Shown piece by piece: positions 15,255 to 25,258 of a stretch of DNA of 64,000 nucleotides (the first letter of the stretch is position 1; each line of letters begins with the position of its first letter). The notes beneath the pieces are model-generated. The model ran no database searches. It saw nothing but the letters and a program-made list of their open reading frames with translations, and was not told the DNA's origin. The position numbers and the translations under genes are program-made. The DNA comes from Colivivens sp963626085 (lineage in GTDB: Bacteria; Bacteroidota; Bacteroidia; Bacteroidales; Bacteroidaceae): contig CAVFVJ010000045.1 in the NCBI GenBank assembly GCA_963626085.1, forward strand, positions 8,101 to 72,100, given 5' to 3'.

Positions 15255-17984
15255 ATGTTGTTAAACTTTCAGAGTAACAAATTATGCAGACACTTCCTGG
15301 CAGGAGGTGCTTTGTGTGCTGCCGCTCTAGGGTTCAATGCATGTACACCAGATTATAACCTGGATGAGGATCAGCCAACGGGCTTGAACACCATCTATGG
15401 CTATATGGTTGATGCAGGGAACTATAAGAATTTCTTGCAGCTAATTGACGACCTGGGCGAGGCTGAGACATTGTCGAAGACAGGTAGTAAGACTCTGTTC
15501 ATTGCAGACGATGACGCATTTGCGGCATTCTATGCAAACAATGAATGGGGTGTCAAGAGTTATGACCAGTTGTCAGATGCTCAGAAGAAAATCATTCTCC
15601 GCTCGGCAATGGTTGACAACCCTTACTCAATCAGTTTGATGTCAAGTGTGAAGGGTCCTATCGAGGGTGAGTGTATGCGTCGTACTTCCTCACTTCAGGT
15701 CTACGACACAGTGTCTGTGATTCCGATGAATTCGCCAGAGATTCCAAACACTTCTTATTGGACAAACCTGGCACAGACTCACGACACGATTTACGTCGTC
15801 AAGGACGCTTCCGGTGCATCCCCTATGATTCATTTCCTTCCTCGTTTCCTGGAGCAGAACTTGATAACAGGAGCTGATGTCGACTTCCTCTACAACGAGC
15901 CAGAGGGAACACACGTTTCAGACGATGCTTATGTCAATGACTGTAAGGTTATAGAGGCTAATATCTTCTGTAAGAACGGATTCTTGCATAAGGTAAACAA
16001 GGTGATGCTTCCGCTCGACAACATGGCAGAGATTATCCGTAAGCAGTCTAACACCACAGACTATAGCTATTTGCTTGACCGTTTCTCTGCTCCGTTCAGT
16101 GCAGGAATCACAACACGGTTTAATGAGATTTACGGATTGGATGTCGATACTGTTTATCAGAAAGCTTACTTTGCTACTCGTGGTAACACCAGCTCTGGAA
16201 TAAGTTCCACCGAGCGTAACATGGACAAAGACAATAACTCCGTCGAGGCTCTTCTGAAGTACGATCCAGGATGGAACCGTTATAGTCCGGGTAGTATCAA
16301 CGACCCGAACCGCGATGAGGTGATGGAAGATATGGGCTGTATGCTCGTTCCTACAGACGAAGCTCTCCGCAACTGGTGGGACAATGAAGGTGGTAAAGTC
16401 CTCAAGGACAACTATGGCACATGGGCGAATGTTCCTAACAAGGTAGTAAGGGAACTTATCAAGAACAACCAGCTCATGTCGTTTGTGTCTTCAGTTCCTT
16501 CAAAGTTCAACACTGTCCTCAACGATGCAGCGATGGAGATGGGAATCACAACGGCAGATGTCGACAGTGTGATCCTCGGATGTAACGGAGCCGTTTACCT
16601 TACTAATAAGGTGTTCGCCCCGACAAGTTACTCTTCAGTTCTCTTCCCAGCATTGGTTACTGATGCGATGAGCGTGATATACAACGCAATCAGTGTCCTT
16701 CAGTTCGACGCTTATCTGAACTCAATGGTGTCACGCTATAGTTTCTTCATCCCGTTGAATAATGGTATGCTCACCTATATCGACCCGGTTTCTCTCGGAC
16801 AGAACGAGACACACATGTGGAAGTTTACGTATGATCCGAACGGTGCAAACGCATTTGCGCGCATTAGGGCATCTGTCTTTACCGCTACAAGAGGCGAAGA
16901 CGGCACATGGATACAGGGTGACTCTCTTAAGGTGATTGTCGGCTCATCAAAGACCGACCAGGTTTACGACCGTCTTGAGGATATCCTTGACAACATCATC
17001 GTTATCGGTGACATCGAACAGGGTAAGTACTTCTACAAGACAAAGGGTAACAACTACGTGAAGGTAGGTGGACAGCTTGGTGTTGTAGGCTCTATGACTG
17101 CTGCCGGTGGTTGGCAACTTGACAACGAGCAGCCAGAGACAGTCACTCAGATATACGAAATGGACAACGGTAAGTCTTATGTCATCAATTCACCGCTTTA
17201 CACAAGCCACAACGCTTGTAGCGATGTCTTCAGTACCAACGACGACTTCTCTGAGTTCTACTCAATCCTTCAGGCGTGCGGTGCATTGTCTACAGCTACA
17301 AACTCAAAAATCAACTGGTCTTCAGTGTCAAAGAATGGTAACTTGATATACATCCCGGAAAAGAATTCCGAGAGTGTAAACTACTTGTTGAACACATTCC
17401 ACTACACCATCTACGCACCTACTAACGAGGCGATGGAAGAGGCGTATGCAATGGGACTTCCGACACTTGAGATGCTTGACGAGGCAATGGCGATTGACGA
17501 GGACGACTCAACTGAGATCTACAAGGAAATCGAGGACTCCGCAGCTCACCTCAGAAAGGTGATGCTTGACTTTGTGAAGTACCACATACAGGATAACTCA
17601 ATTTATATTGACAACGGTTTCGAGTCTGGAAACTACGAGACAGCCAAGACCAACCCAAATACAGGACGTGCGTTCAAGCTGGCAGTTGACGTTGACGACA
17701 ACGACCTTTATGTAGAGGGAGTTTGCTCAGAGAAACAACAGGTGAACAAGGACAAGATGTACAATGTGACCGCACGTGAGTACTGGCTCAATAACTACCA
17801 GGTTGCCAAAGCTACTTTGATAGAGACATCTTCAAGTGTGGTTCTTCATGCGGTAGACCATCCGCTCCTGTACAAGTATAAGCCAGAGGCTGATTTGACT
17901 AAGCCAGAAAACAACCAGTTCGTCTACTCTCCTAATGATGTTTATTCAGAAGACGAGGAAGAGGCAGTTAAAACGCGTAAATAA
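15255..17984 (+). CDS. Multi-domain fasciclin (FAS1) lipoprotein
   Basis: This is a 909-aa lipoprotein: a hydrophobic leader ends in a probable lipidation Cys at residue 30 (GFNAC), followed by acidic residues suited to surface export. FAS1-like repeats can be followed at about 45-260 (KTLFIADDDAFAAF, then NGFLHKVNKVMLPL), 355-470 and 500-560 (MLVPTDEALRNWW, NGAVYLTNKVFAPT), and 660-890 (HYTIYAPTNEAMEEAY). FAS1 domains mediate adhesion or ligand binding. The gene lies 67 bases after the CotH gene with no terminator between and two bases before susC, so it is in the same operon. Boundaries of the middle repeats are approximate. Confidence 0.85.
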   Translation: MLLNFQSNKLCRHFLAGGALCAAALGFNACTPDYNLDEDQPTGLNTIYGYMVDAGNYKNFLQLIDDLGEAETLSKTGSKTLFIADDDAFAAFYANNEWGVKSYDQLSDAQKKIILRSAMVDNPYSISLMSSVKGPIEGECMRRTSSLQVYDTVSVIPMNSPEIPNTSYWTNLAQTHDTIYVVKDASGASPMIHFLPRFLEQNLITGADVDFLYNEPEGTHVSDDAYVNDCKVIEANIFCKNGFLHKVNKVMLPLDNMAEIIRKQSNTTDYSYLLDRFSAPFSAGITTRFNEIYGLDVDTVYQKAYFATRGNTSSGISSTERNMDKDNNSVEALLKYDPGWNRYSPGSINDPNRDEVMEDMGCMLVPTDEALRNWWDNEGGKVLKDNYGTWANVPNKVVRELIKNNQLMSFVSSVPSKFNTVLNDAAMEMGITTADVDSVILGCNGAVYLTNKVFAPTSYSSVLFPALVTDAMSVIYNAISVLQFDAYLNSMVSRYSFFIPLNNGMLTYIDPVSLGQNETHMWKFTYDPNGANAFARIRASVFTATRGEDGTWIQGDSLKVIVGSSKTDQVYDRLEDILDNIIVIGDIEQGKYFYKTKGNNYVKVGGQLGVVGSMTAAGGWQLDNEQPETVTQIYEMDNGKSYVINSPLYTSHNACSDVFSTNDDFSEFYSILQACGALSTATNSKINWSSVSKNGNLIYIPEKNSESVNYLLNTFHYTIYAPTNEAMEEAYAMGLPTLEMLDEAMAIDEDDSTEIYKEIEDSAAHLRKVMLDFVKYHIQDNSIYIDNGFESGNYETAKTNPNTGRAFKLAVDVDDNDLYVEGVCSEKQQVNKDKMYNVTAREYWLNNYQVAKATLIETSSSVVLHAVDHPLLYKYKPEADLTKPENNQFVYSPNDVYSEDEEEAVKTRK

Positions 17985-17986
17985 TA

Positions 17987-20900
17987 ATGAGTATGAAGAA
18001 AATATTATCAATACTGATGCTCTTGACTTGTTTCTGTACTTTGGCACAGGCACAGGTGAAGGCGGGCGACGTAATTTCGGGTACTGTCTCAGATGATATC
18101 GAACCACTGATGATGGTAAACGTTGTCGAGGTCGACAACAACAACCGTATCGTCGCACACGGAGTTACAGATATCAACGGTAACTTCTCTTTCCGTTGTG
18201 TGAATCCGAAGGACCATATCCAGGTTTCATACATCGGTTACCAAAAACAATCATTACCTATTAATAAAAAGGTGTTCAAGATCGTACTGAAGAGCAACAC
18301 CCAGATTCAGCAGGTCGAGGTGAAGGCAGTGCGCAAGACTCAGAGTTCAGGTCTTTCAATCCCTGTGACTGAGATTTCAACCGCACAGCAGTCAATCGAT
18401 ATGAAAGAGTTCGAGGGACTTGCCCTCACATCTGTAGACGAGGCTTTGCAGGGACGTATCTCCGGACTTGACATCGTGATGAACTCAGGTAGCCTCGGTG
18501 CCGGTACTACAATGCGTCTTCGTGGTGTGAGTACCATCACTGGTAATGCAGAACCTCTTATTGTAGTCAACGGCAATATATGGCAGGAAGACGTTTCAGA
18601 CGACTTCGATTACAGTGCCGCAACAGAGGAGCGTTTCGCAGAACTTCTCCAGGTCAACCCTGAGGATATCGAAAGTATTACTGTGTTGAAAGACGCATCT
18701 GCAACAGCCATTTGGGGTGCTCACGGTGCCAACGGTGTTATCGAGATCAAGACCAAACGTGGTCAGAAAGGTAGTACTAAGGTGAACTATTCTTACCGTT
18801 TCACAGGTACTTGGCAACCAAAGGGTATGAAAGTCCTCAACGGTGACGACTATACAATGTTCTTGAAGGAGGCTTATTTCAACCCGACTCTCAACAGTGC
18901 TATTGCAGATAACACTTCCACCTCTTATATCCCTGAGATCAACTACGACAAGAACTATTCTCAGTACCACATGTTCAACAACAACACGGACTGGGAAAGT
19001 GAAGTGACTCAGTTTGGACAGTACCACCAGCACTACGTGTCAATCACTGGTGGTGGTGAGAAGGCTCGCTTCCGTATCTCTGGTGGTTACGACAACCAGT
19101 CGGGTGCTGCCATCCATGAGAGACTGAACCGTTACACCACACGTGTGGCTCTCGACTATTTCATCTCAAGTCGTATTACTGTACAGACCAACTTCAGCTT
19201 GTCTTACACAGAGCGTATGAATACTGGTAAGGACCTGCTCGGTATCGCATACCAAAAGATGCCTAACTTGGCAGTATATGAAGAGGATGAGAATGAAGTG
19301 TCTACTGGCGACTACTATATCATGCAGCAGGAATACACTTCGTCCCAGCTCTCAGACCAGCTTGGCATCGCCAACCCTGTAGCCAAGGCTTACTTGGAGA
19401 AGACCAAGAACAATGATATGACTTTGTCACCTGAGTTCATTCTCCGTTATGATATCTTGGGTACTACTGAAGATTCACACAGACTCACTTATCAGGGTCA
19501 GATTAACTTCAATGTATCGAACAGTGACTCTAAGTCATTTAGCCCTTCAATCCTGCAGACCAGCGGATGGACAGGCGGTAGCTCCAACCTCGCTTCCACA
19601 AGCCAGAGCAAGAGCAACAGCTTCACCACACGTCATTCTCTGACATTCGTTCCTCACTTCAATAATAGAGACCACTCTATGCAGGTTCTCGTTCGTGGAG
19701 AGTATGGCTCAGGCAACAGCTCCTCACAGAACCTTGCCCGCAAGTGGATTGCTACCAGTGATATTACATCTGCCCTTGCAGGTGGTGTTGTCACTTCTTT
19801 CAGCAATGGATACGGACGTTCAAAGTCAGAGAACTTTGCGTTCCAGACTCACTATGCGTTCCGTGGTAAGTATGTGTTCGACTTTACTGCCCGTTTTGAC
19901 AAATCAAATAACAACCCGAAGAACTGGGGCGCATACTACGGAATTTCTGGACGTTGGAACATTTCGGATGAGAAGTTCATGGAGAAATACAAGTGGATTG
20001 ACATGTTGTCTCTCTCTGTTGGTTGGGGACGTACAGGTCGTCCGATAGGTGGATCTACTGCGATGTACAGTACTTATAGTTCTACAGGTTCATACATGGG
20101 CGTTACAGCAGTCGCACCTCAGCAGATCCGTCTGTCAGTCATCCGTCCAGCAAACCAGGACACTTGGAACGTCGGTTCTTACTTCGGATTCTTGAACAGT
20201 AAAATCACTGGTGACGTCCAGGTTTACACCAACGAGTCAGAGCAGGTAGCATCATACCCGATTCCGACATCCTCAGGTTTCGCCAACATCCCGGCAAAGC
20301 TCACTGGTAAGGTGCGCAACACAGGATGGGAGTTCAACCTCAACGGTAACAGAATCGTTAAGAGAGGAAACTTCTCAATGGACTTTAACGTGTCATTCTC
20401 AAACAACCGCAACAAGATTCTTGAGATGAATTCTATCATCCTGGATAATTATAATGCTGAGTTCAACTACTCCAACGGTCAGTATCTGTCACGTGTACAG
20501 ATCAACAACCCGATTGGTTCAATCTACGGTTTCCGCTACAAGGGAGTATACGCATATAGCGACTATAGCGAAGTCGAGGTACCAGGAGTAAGTGGCCCTG
20601 ACGCTCCAGTTGCACGTAATGCCAACGGAGAGGTGATTCTCAACGCCAATGGTTACACTAAGGATATGGTATTCAACTACAGTGGTCTGAACTACCAGTT
20701 CAAGGGTGGTGATGCCAAGTACGAGGATATCAACCACGATGGTGAGATCAATGAACTTGATATCGTTTACCTCGGTTCCTCACTTCCGAAACTCAATGGT
20801 GGATTCGGTGTCAAGTTTAAGTACAAGGAATGGGGTCTGAACCTGCAGTTCGTGTACCGCCTCGGACAGAAGGTTGTCAACTCAGCCCGTATGTACGCTG

Positions 20901-21274
20901 AGAACATGTACAGCAACAACAACCAGTCACGTGCTGTGAACTGGCGTTGGCACAACGAAGGTGATGTCACTAATATCCCGAGAGCTCTGTACAACTATGG
21001 TTACAACTGGTTGGCATCCGACCGCTTTATCGAGGACGCATCATACCTGCGTTGCAACTATGTGAGCCTCTCCTACAACTTCAAGCCAAGTATGCTGAAA
21101 CAGTTCGGTATCAAGAGCCTTGCGGCTTACCTTAACTTGAACAACTTGTTTATCCTGACAAAATACTCAGGTGTTGACCCTGAAATCTCTCAGAGCGGTT
21201 ACTCTGCAGCGAAAGACTCAGGTCGTACTCCACGTGCGAAGTCGTTCACATTTAACCTAAATGTTGGATTCTAA
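17987..21274 (+). CDS. SusC/RagA-family TonB-dependent outer-membrane receptor (first copy)
   Basis: This is a 1095-aa outer-membrane transporter of the SusC type. A signal peptide (about 1-23, ending LAQAQ) is followed by a carboxypeptidase-D-like regulatory domain (about 28-110, with GVTDINGNFSFRC), a plug (about 130-260, including LRGVSTITGNAEPLIVVNG and the VLKDASATAIWGAHGANGV signature) and a beta barrel ending in NLNVGF. SusC partners with SusD (the next gene) in a lid-and-bucket importer powered by TonB-ExbBD. A second ATG two codons downstream (17993) is equally possible as start. The cargo is unknown; no enzymes are nearby to suggest a glycan. Confidence 0.96.
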   Translation: MSMKKILSILMLLTCFCTLAQAQVKAGDVISGTVSDDIEPLMMVNVVEVDNNNRIVAHGVTDINGNFSFRCVNPKDHIQVSYIGYQKQSLPINKKVFKIVLKSNTQIQQVEVKAVRKTQSSGLSIPVTEISTAQQSIDMKEFEGLALTSVDEALQGRISGLDIVMNSGSLGAGTTMRLRGVSTITGNAEPLIVVNGNIWQEDVSDDFDYSAATEERFAELLQVNPEDIESITVLKDASATAIWGAHGANGVIEIKTKRGQKGSTKVNYSYRFTGTWQPKGMKVLNGDDYTMFLKEAYFNPTLNSAIADNTSTSYIPEINYDKNYSQYHMFNNNTDWESEVTQFGQYHQHYVSITGGGEKARFRISGGYDNQSGAAIHERLNRYTTRVALDYFISSRITVQTNFSLSYTERMNTGKDLLGIAYQKMPNLAVYEEDENEVSTGDYYIMQQEYTSSQLSDQLGIANPVAKAYLEKTKNNDMTLSPEFILRYDILGTTEDSHRLTYQGQINFNVSNSDSKSFSPSILQTSGWTGGSSNLASTSQSKSNSFTTRHSLTFVPHFNNRDHSMQVLVRGEYGSGNSSSQNLARKWIATSDITSALAGGVVTSFSNGYGRSKSENFAFQTHYAFRGKYVFDFTARFDKSNNNPKNWGAYYGISGRWNISDEKFMEKYKWIDMLSLSVGWGRTGRPIGGSTAMYSTYSSTGSYMGVTAVAPQQIRLSVIRPANQDTWNVGSYFGFLNSKITGDVQVYTNESEQVASYPIPTSSGFANIPAKLTGKVRNTGWEFNLNGNRIVKRGNFSMDFNVSFSNNRNKILEMNSIILDNYNAEFNYSNGQYLSRVQINNPIGSIYGFRYKGVYAYSDYSEVEVPGVSGPDAPVARNANGEVILNANGYTKDMVFNYSGLNYQFKGGDAKYEDINHDGEINELDIVYLGSSLPKLNGGFGVKFKYKEWGLNLQFVYRLGQKVVNSARMYAENMYSNNNQSRAVNWRWHNEGDVTNIPRALYNYGYNWLASDRFIEDASYLRCNYVSLSYNFKPSMLKQFGIKSLAAYLNLNNLFILTKYSGVDPEISQSGYSAAKDSGRTPRAKSFTFNLNVGF

Positions 21275-21287
21275 ATGAACAATGACA

Positions 21288-23168
21288 ATGAAACTATATA
21301 AAAACATAAGGACAATAGGACTGGCAGCATGTGCAGGTCTGGCGTTTGCCTCCTGCGATGTGGAACTGCTTCCGTTGGATACAGTTATCCTTGAAAACTA
21401 TTGGACCAACAAAGATGACGTTAACAGTGTCGTCACTTCCTGCTACCAGGGCTTGACTTCCAGTGACGTGGTCAACCGTATGATAGTATGGGGTGAGTGC
21501 CGTTCCGACAATGTAAAGGAAGGAAAGAGAATATCCAGTGCAGGTAATGACTTGAAGTATCTTCTCAACGGAAACACACTTGAGACTAACTCATACTGTC
21601 AATGGTCTTCTTTCTACACTATAATTAATAGGTGTAATACCGTTGAGTTGTATGCTCCTGTCGTACAGAAGCGTGACCCGAACTTTACTGAGTCCGATCT
21701 CTATCAGGCATTGGCTGAGGTGAAGACAATACGTGCGCTTTGCTACTTCTACCTGATACGTACCTTCGGAGACGTGCCATTCACTACAGAAGCATCCATT
21801 GAGGATGACCAGGTATATGTGATTCCGGCAACAGACGATGGTCTGATTCTTGACACACTCATCATGGATCTCGAACAGAATGGCATGTACGCTCCAAAGA
21901 GGTATGTAAATGAGGACGAGAACTCAGGAAAGATTACCCGTAACGCAGTGTATGCCCTGCTTGCGGACATGTACTTGTGGAGAGCTTCTGATGCCGAACT
22001 CGACGCTGCTAAGCGCAACGCACTTTATCTCAAGTGTGTCGAGTACTGTGACAAGGTCATAGAGGCAAAGGTGGAAGAATACAAGGAAGACCGTTATGGT
22101 TCTCTGAAGCGTCAGATTGACAATGAGATTTACACGGAGACCGGATATCCTCTCATTCAGGAATGGGCTGAGTCCGACCAGACCTCAGGTCAGGGTACGA
22201 ACGCAAAGGCGTATAACCTTATTTTTGGTACAGGACATTCCTTCGAGAGTATCTTCGAGTTGTCCTTCTCATCAAACCAGACATCACAGGGTACTACGAA
22301 CTCCGCTGTCGCAAATATGTACGGAAACAAAGATACTGGATTCGCAAATGGAGCATATCTGTCTGCCAACGAAAGTATGCTTTCAACAGCGGCTACTGCG
22401 ACATACGATTATGACAATACGAATGTGTTCACATCATATGACTTCCGTAGCCAATCTTTCTTCAAGTGGGATGAGTCTTCTTCCTTCACTATTGCCAAGT
22501 ATGTCTGCGATAAGATGGCGGTAAATGTGGGCTCGGCTACTGTTTGGAAAAATGGTGTACAGACAACCGATTACACTCCGAGGACCCAAAACTACGCGAA
22601 CTGGATTATATATCGCCTCACTGATATCATGTTGATGAAGGCTGAGGCAGAGGTTCAGCTTGCCGATTATATCGACAACAACGTGGTGCCTGAGGAGACA
22701 ACCGAAGAGAACACAGAGGAGACTGCCAGCGAGGCAAAGACACGTGTGGCTTACGGCAATGTCTACTCTACATCCAAGGAGTACTATGACGATGCGTTCA
22801 ACATCGTGGATGCTATCTACTCACGTTCTGCTCCGAACGCGACAGCCGCAGCCAGTCCAAACAAGGCTTCTCTCACAAGCAAGGTTATGTATGACAACCT
22901 TGTAGGTGACGAGCGCCGCCGTGAACTGATGTTCGAGGGCAAGCGTTATTACGATTTGCTCCGTCGTGCACGCCGAGAGGGAAGCACCTCTTATGCGTCA
23001 GGCAAGATAAGCGGTAAATTCACTACAAACGCATCAGCTATGGGTATCAAGATGGCAATGCTCGAGTTCCTCTACATGCCATATGCGAAGACCGAGATGG
23101 ACCGTAATCCTCTCCTTGAGCAGAACCCAGCTTATGAAAAGGAAAAGAAAAACGAAAGAAACTTTTAA
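21288..23168 (+). CDS. SusD/RagB-family nutrient-binding lipoprotein (first copy)
   Basis: This 626-aa surface lipoprotein is the partner of the preceding SusC. The leader ends LAFASC with lipidated Cys23. The N-terminal SusD region carries ENYWTNKDDVNSVVTSCYQG, the TPR-like helices are in the middle, and the C-terminal family signature GDERRRELMFEGKRYYDLLRRAR is present. An acidic stretch (EETTEENTEETASEAK, about residues 465-480) is a low-complexity insertion. An ATG at 21282 would add two residues. Confidence 0.95.
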   Translation: MKLYKNIRTIGLAACAGLAFASCDVELLPLDTVILENYWTNKDDVNSVVTSCYQGLTSSDVVNRMIVWGECRSDNVKEGKRISSAGNDLKYLLNGNTLETNSYCQWSSFYTIINRCNTVELYAPVVQKRDPNFTESDLYQALAEVKTIRALCYFYLIRTFGDVPFTTEASIEDDQVYVIPATDDGLILDTLIMDLEQNGMYAPKRYVNEDENSGKITRNAVYALLADMYLWRASDAELDAAKRNALYLKCVEYCDKVIEAKVEEYKEDRYGSLKRQIDNEIYTETGYPLIQEWAESDQTSGQGTNAKAYNLIFGTGHSFESIFELSFSSNQTSQGTTNSAVANMYGNKDTGFANGAYLSANESMLSTAATATYDYDNTNVFTSYDFRSQSFFKWDESSSFTIAKYVCDKMAVNVGSATVWKNGVQTTDYTPRTQNYANWIIYRLTDIMLMKAEAEVQLADYIDNNVVPEETTEENTEETASEAKTRVAYGNVYSTSKEYYDDAFNIVDAIYSRSAPNATAAASPNKASLTSKVMYDNLVGDERRRELMFEGKRYYDLLRRARREGSTSYASGKISGKFTTNASAMGIKMAMLEFLYMPYAKTEMDRNPLLEQNPAYEKEKKNERNF

Positions 23169-23170
23169 TT

Positions 23171-25234
23171 ATGAAATTAGTAATGTTTAAGAACAAATAT
23201 ATTGCAGTAGTACTGGTTGCGGTTGTAGCTTTGTTCGCAAGCTGCTCTGACGACCCGGGCGTTGAAAATTACTATACTGCAAAGGGATCTATGGCTAACA
23301 CCTATCTCACTAACGACCCCGATACGTATAGTGAGTTCGTGTCAATTATCCAGAAGTCCAGTATGGTCAGTTTCGACCTTCTTGGAACTTACGGCTCGTA
23401 CACAGTGTTCGCTCCTACCAATAATGCGATAAACAGGTATCTCGCCGGCAAAGGCTTGACTTCTGTAGATGAGCTTACTGTAGCGGATTGTGATACTATT
23501 GCTGCCACTCATATCATCGAGAACGGCTCATACTTCACTACACAGTTCTCAAATGCCACCCTGCCCAACACTAATATGTTGGACCGTTATCTTACCATAA
23601 CCTGTGACTCCGATTATACGGATGACGGTAAGATTCAAATCGCATATTACATTAATAAGAGTGCACAGATAATTCTGGCGGACGACTCTGTGGAGAACGG
23701 AGTGGTGCATACAGTTGACATGATTATCGATGCGACTACAGACATGTTGCCTGACCTGTTGGCAAAGGACTCTACCATCTCTCTCTTCTACCAAGCTTAT
23801 CTGTTGACCGGTCTGAAGGATTCGATGATGAACTACGTCGATGAGAGTTACAGCTGTACAGACTATGACTCTACTGAGGTGGGACACACCTTCTCTACTG
23901 CGTCTGAGTATGACAACGTTCTATACATGAAGAAACGTTATTACGGTTATACTGGCTTTATCGAGACCAATGATGTCTTCGCAAATAAGGGAATATACAC
24001 TATCGATGACCTCCGCGCTTATGCAAAGCAGGTATATGACGATATGTATCCAGACGATGCAGACGTGACTGACGAAACAGACCGTCGCAACTCTTTGAAC
24101 CGCTTCATCTCTTACCACTTTCTCGACCGTCGTGCTGACTACAACAAATTGACTGTTGACAACATCATGTTGACGAACAATTTCGACCGCCGTCACTGGG
24201 ACGTTGCGGACTGGTACGAGACCATGATGCCTTATTCAATCATGAAGGTGTCTTATCCTTCTGGATCACAGGCTGGTCGTTACGTGAACCGTCGCGGTGT
24301 GCAGAACAGAAAGGACTCACGTGGTGTGTTAGTGCCAGGAGCCAAGATCCTCTCTCCAAGTGAGGCTGCGGTAAACCAGACTGCTGTAAACGGTGTCTAC
24401 CATTATATCACAGACATCATCGATTACGGTCGCAACACACAGGAGGTTGTCCTCAACGAACGTATGCGTATGGATGCATCAACTCTTTCTCCAGACTTCA
24501 TGACAAGTGGAGCCCGTGGACACTCTGTGAGAGGTACCGGTGGTTCTTCAAAGTATCCCGGTCAGTATGGTGTATGGTCTGCCGATACCAACCCAAAGAC
24601 AAACATCAATACATGTCTTGGTTTCAAGGCTGGTTCTGCAAAAAACTTCACCTACTCAGACGTGACAACACACCTTCACGTGCGTCCACGTTACATGAGT
24701 TTCTGGTCATATCAGGGAGATGAGGTGACAATCTGCGGTATGTATGACATCGTGTTCAAGTTGCCGCCAGTACCAGAGGGTGATTATGAGTTCCGTCTCG
24801 CTACTTGTATTAACTTCTCTAACCGTGGTATCGTGCAGGCTTATCTTGACGGTGCTCCATGCGGTATTCCGCTTGATATGCGTATCTCAGGTTCAGACCC
24901 GAGTGTAGGTTGGAAAAGCGACAGTGACCTTGGCGACGACGAGGCCATCATGGCGTTCGACAAGGCTATGCATAACCGTGGATGGATGAAAGGTCCTGCA
25001 AGCTATCGCAACTCTTCTGATTCGGCAGGTGAATCTCCGGCAGACTACTTCCGTAATTACGGAAATACCCTGCGCCGTGTGTTCGCCACCTTCCACTCAG
25101 ATGGAAAGACAGACCATTACGTCCGTATCCAGCAGAAGCTTGAGTCAACAAACGGTACACTTGCATTCGACTACATTGAACTCTGTCCGAGGAGCGTGTA
25201 CAACAATGAGTTCTATCCAGAGGACAAGTATTAA
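23171..25234 (+). CDS. FAS1 lipoprotein with C-terminal beta-rich domain
   Basis: This 687-aa lipoprotein has its lipidation site at Cys25 (LFASC). A FAS1 domain is clear at about residues 40-195 (GSYTVFAPTNNAINRYLAGKG, VENGVVHTVDMI). A second, divergent one covers about 200-420 (NGVYHYITDII near its end). The last 260 residues look like a beta-sandwich (MYDIVFKLPPVPEGDYEFRL, QAYLDGAPCGIPLD, then FDYIELCPR at the end) such as is found in carbohydrate-binding modules; this is inference. It begins two bases after susD and is part of the same operon. Confidence 0.8.
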   Translation: MKLVMFKNKYIAVVLVAVVALFASCSDDPGVENYYTAKGSMANTYLTNDPDTYSEFVSIIQKSSMVSFDLLGTYGSYTVFAPTNNAINRYLAGKGLTSVDELTVADCDTIAATHIIENGSYFTTQFSNATLPNTNMLDRYLTITCDSDYTDDGKIQIAYYINKSAQIILADDSVENGVVHTVDMIIDATTDMLPDLLAKDSTISLFYQAYLLTGLKDSMMNYVDESYSCTDYDSTEVGHTFSTASEYDNVLYMKKRYYGYTGFIETNDVFANKGIYTIDDLRAYAKQVYDDMYPDDADVTDETDRRNSLNRFISYHFLDRRADYNKLTVDNIMLTNNFDRRHWDVADWYETMMPYSIMKVSYPSGSQAGRYVNRRGVQNRKDSRGVLVPGAKILSPSEAAVNQTAVNGVYHYITDIIDYGRNTQEVVLNERMRMDASTLSPDFMTSGARGHSVRGTGGSSKYPGQYGVWSADTNPKTNINTCLGFKAGSAKNFTYSDVTTHLHVRPRYMSFWSYQGDEVTICGMYDIVFKLPPVPEGDYEFRLATCINFSNRGIVQAYLDGAPCGIPLDMRISGSDPSVGWKSDSDLGDDEAIMAFDKAMHNRGWMKGPASYRNSSDSAGESPADYFRNYGNTLRRVFATFHSDGKTDHYVRIQQKLESTNGTLAFDYIELCPRSVYNNEFYPEDKY

Positions 25235-25258
25235 TAGTAAAAAATACAATTTTCGTTT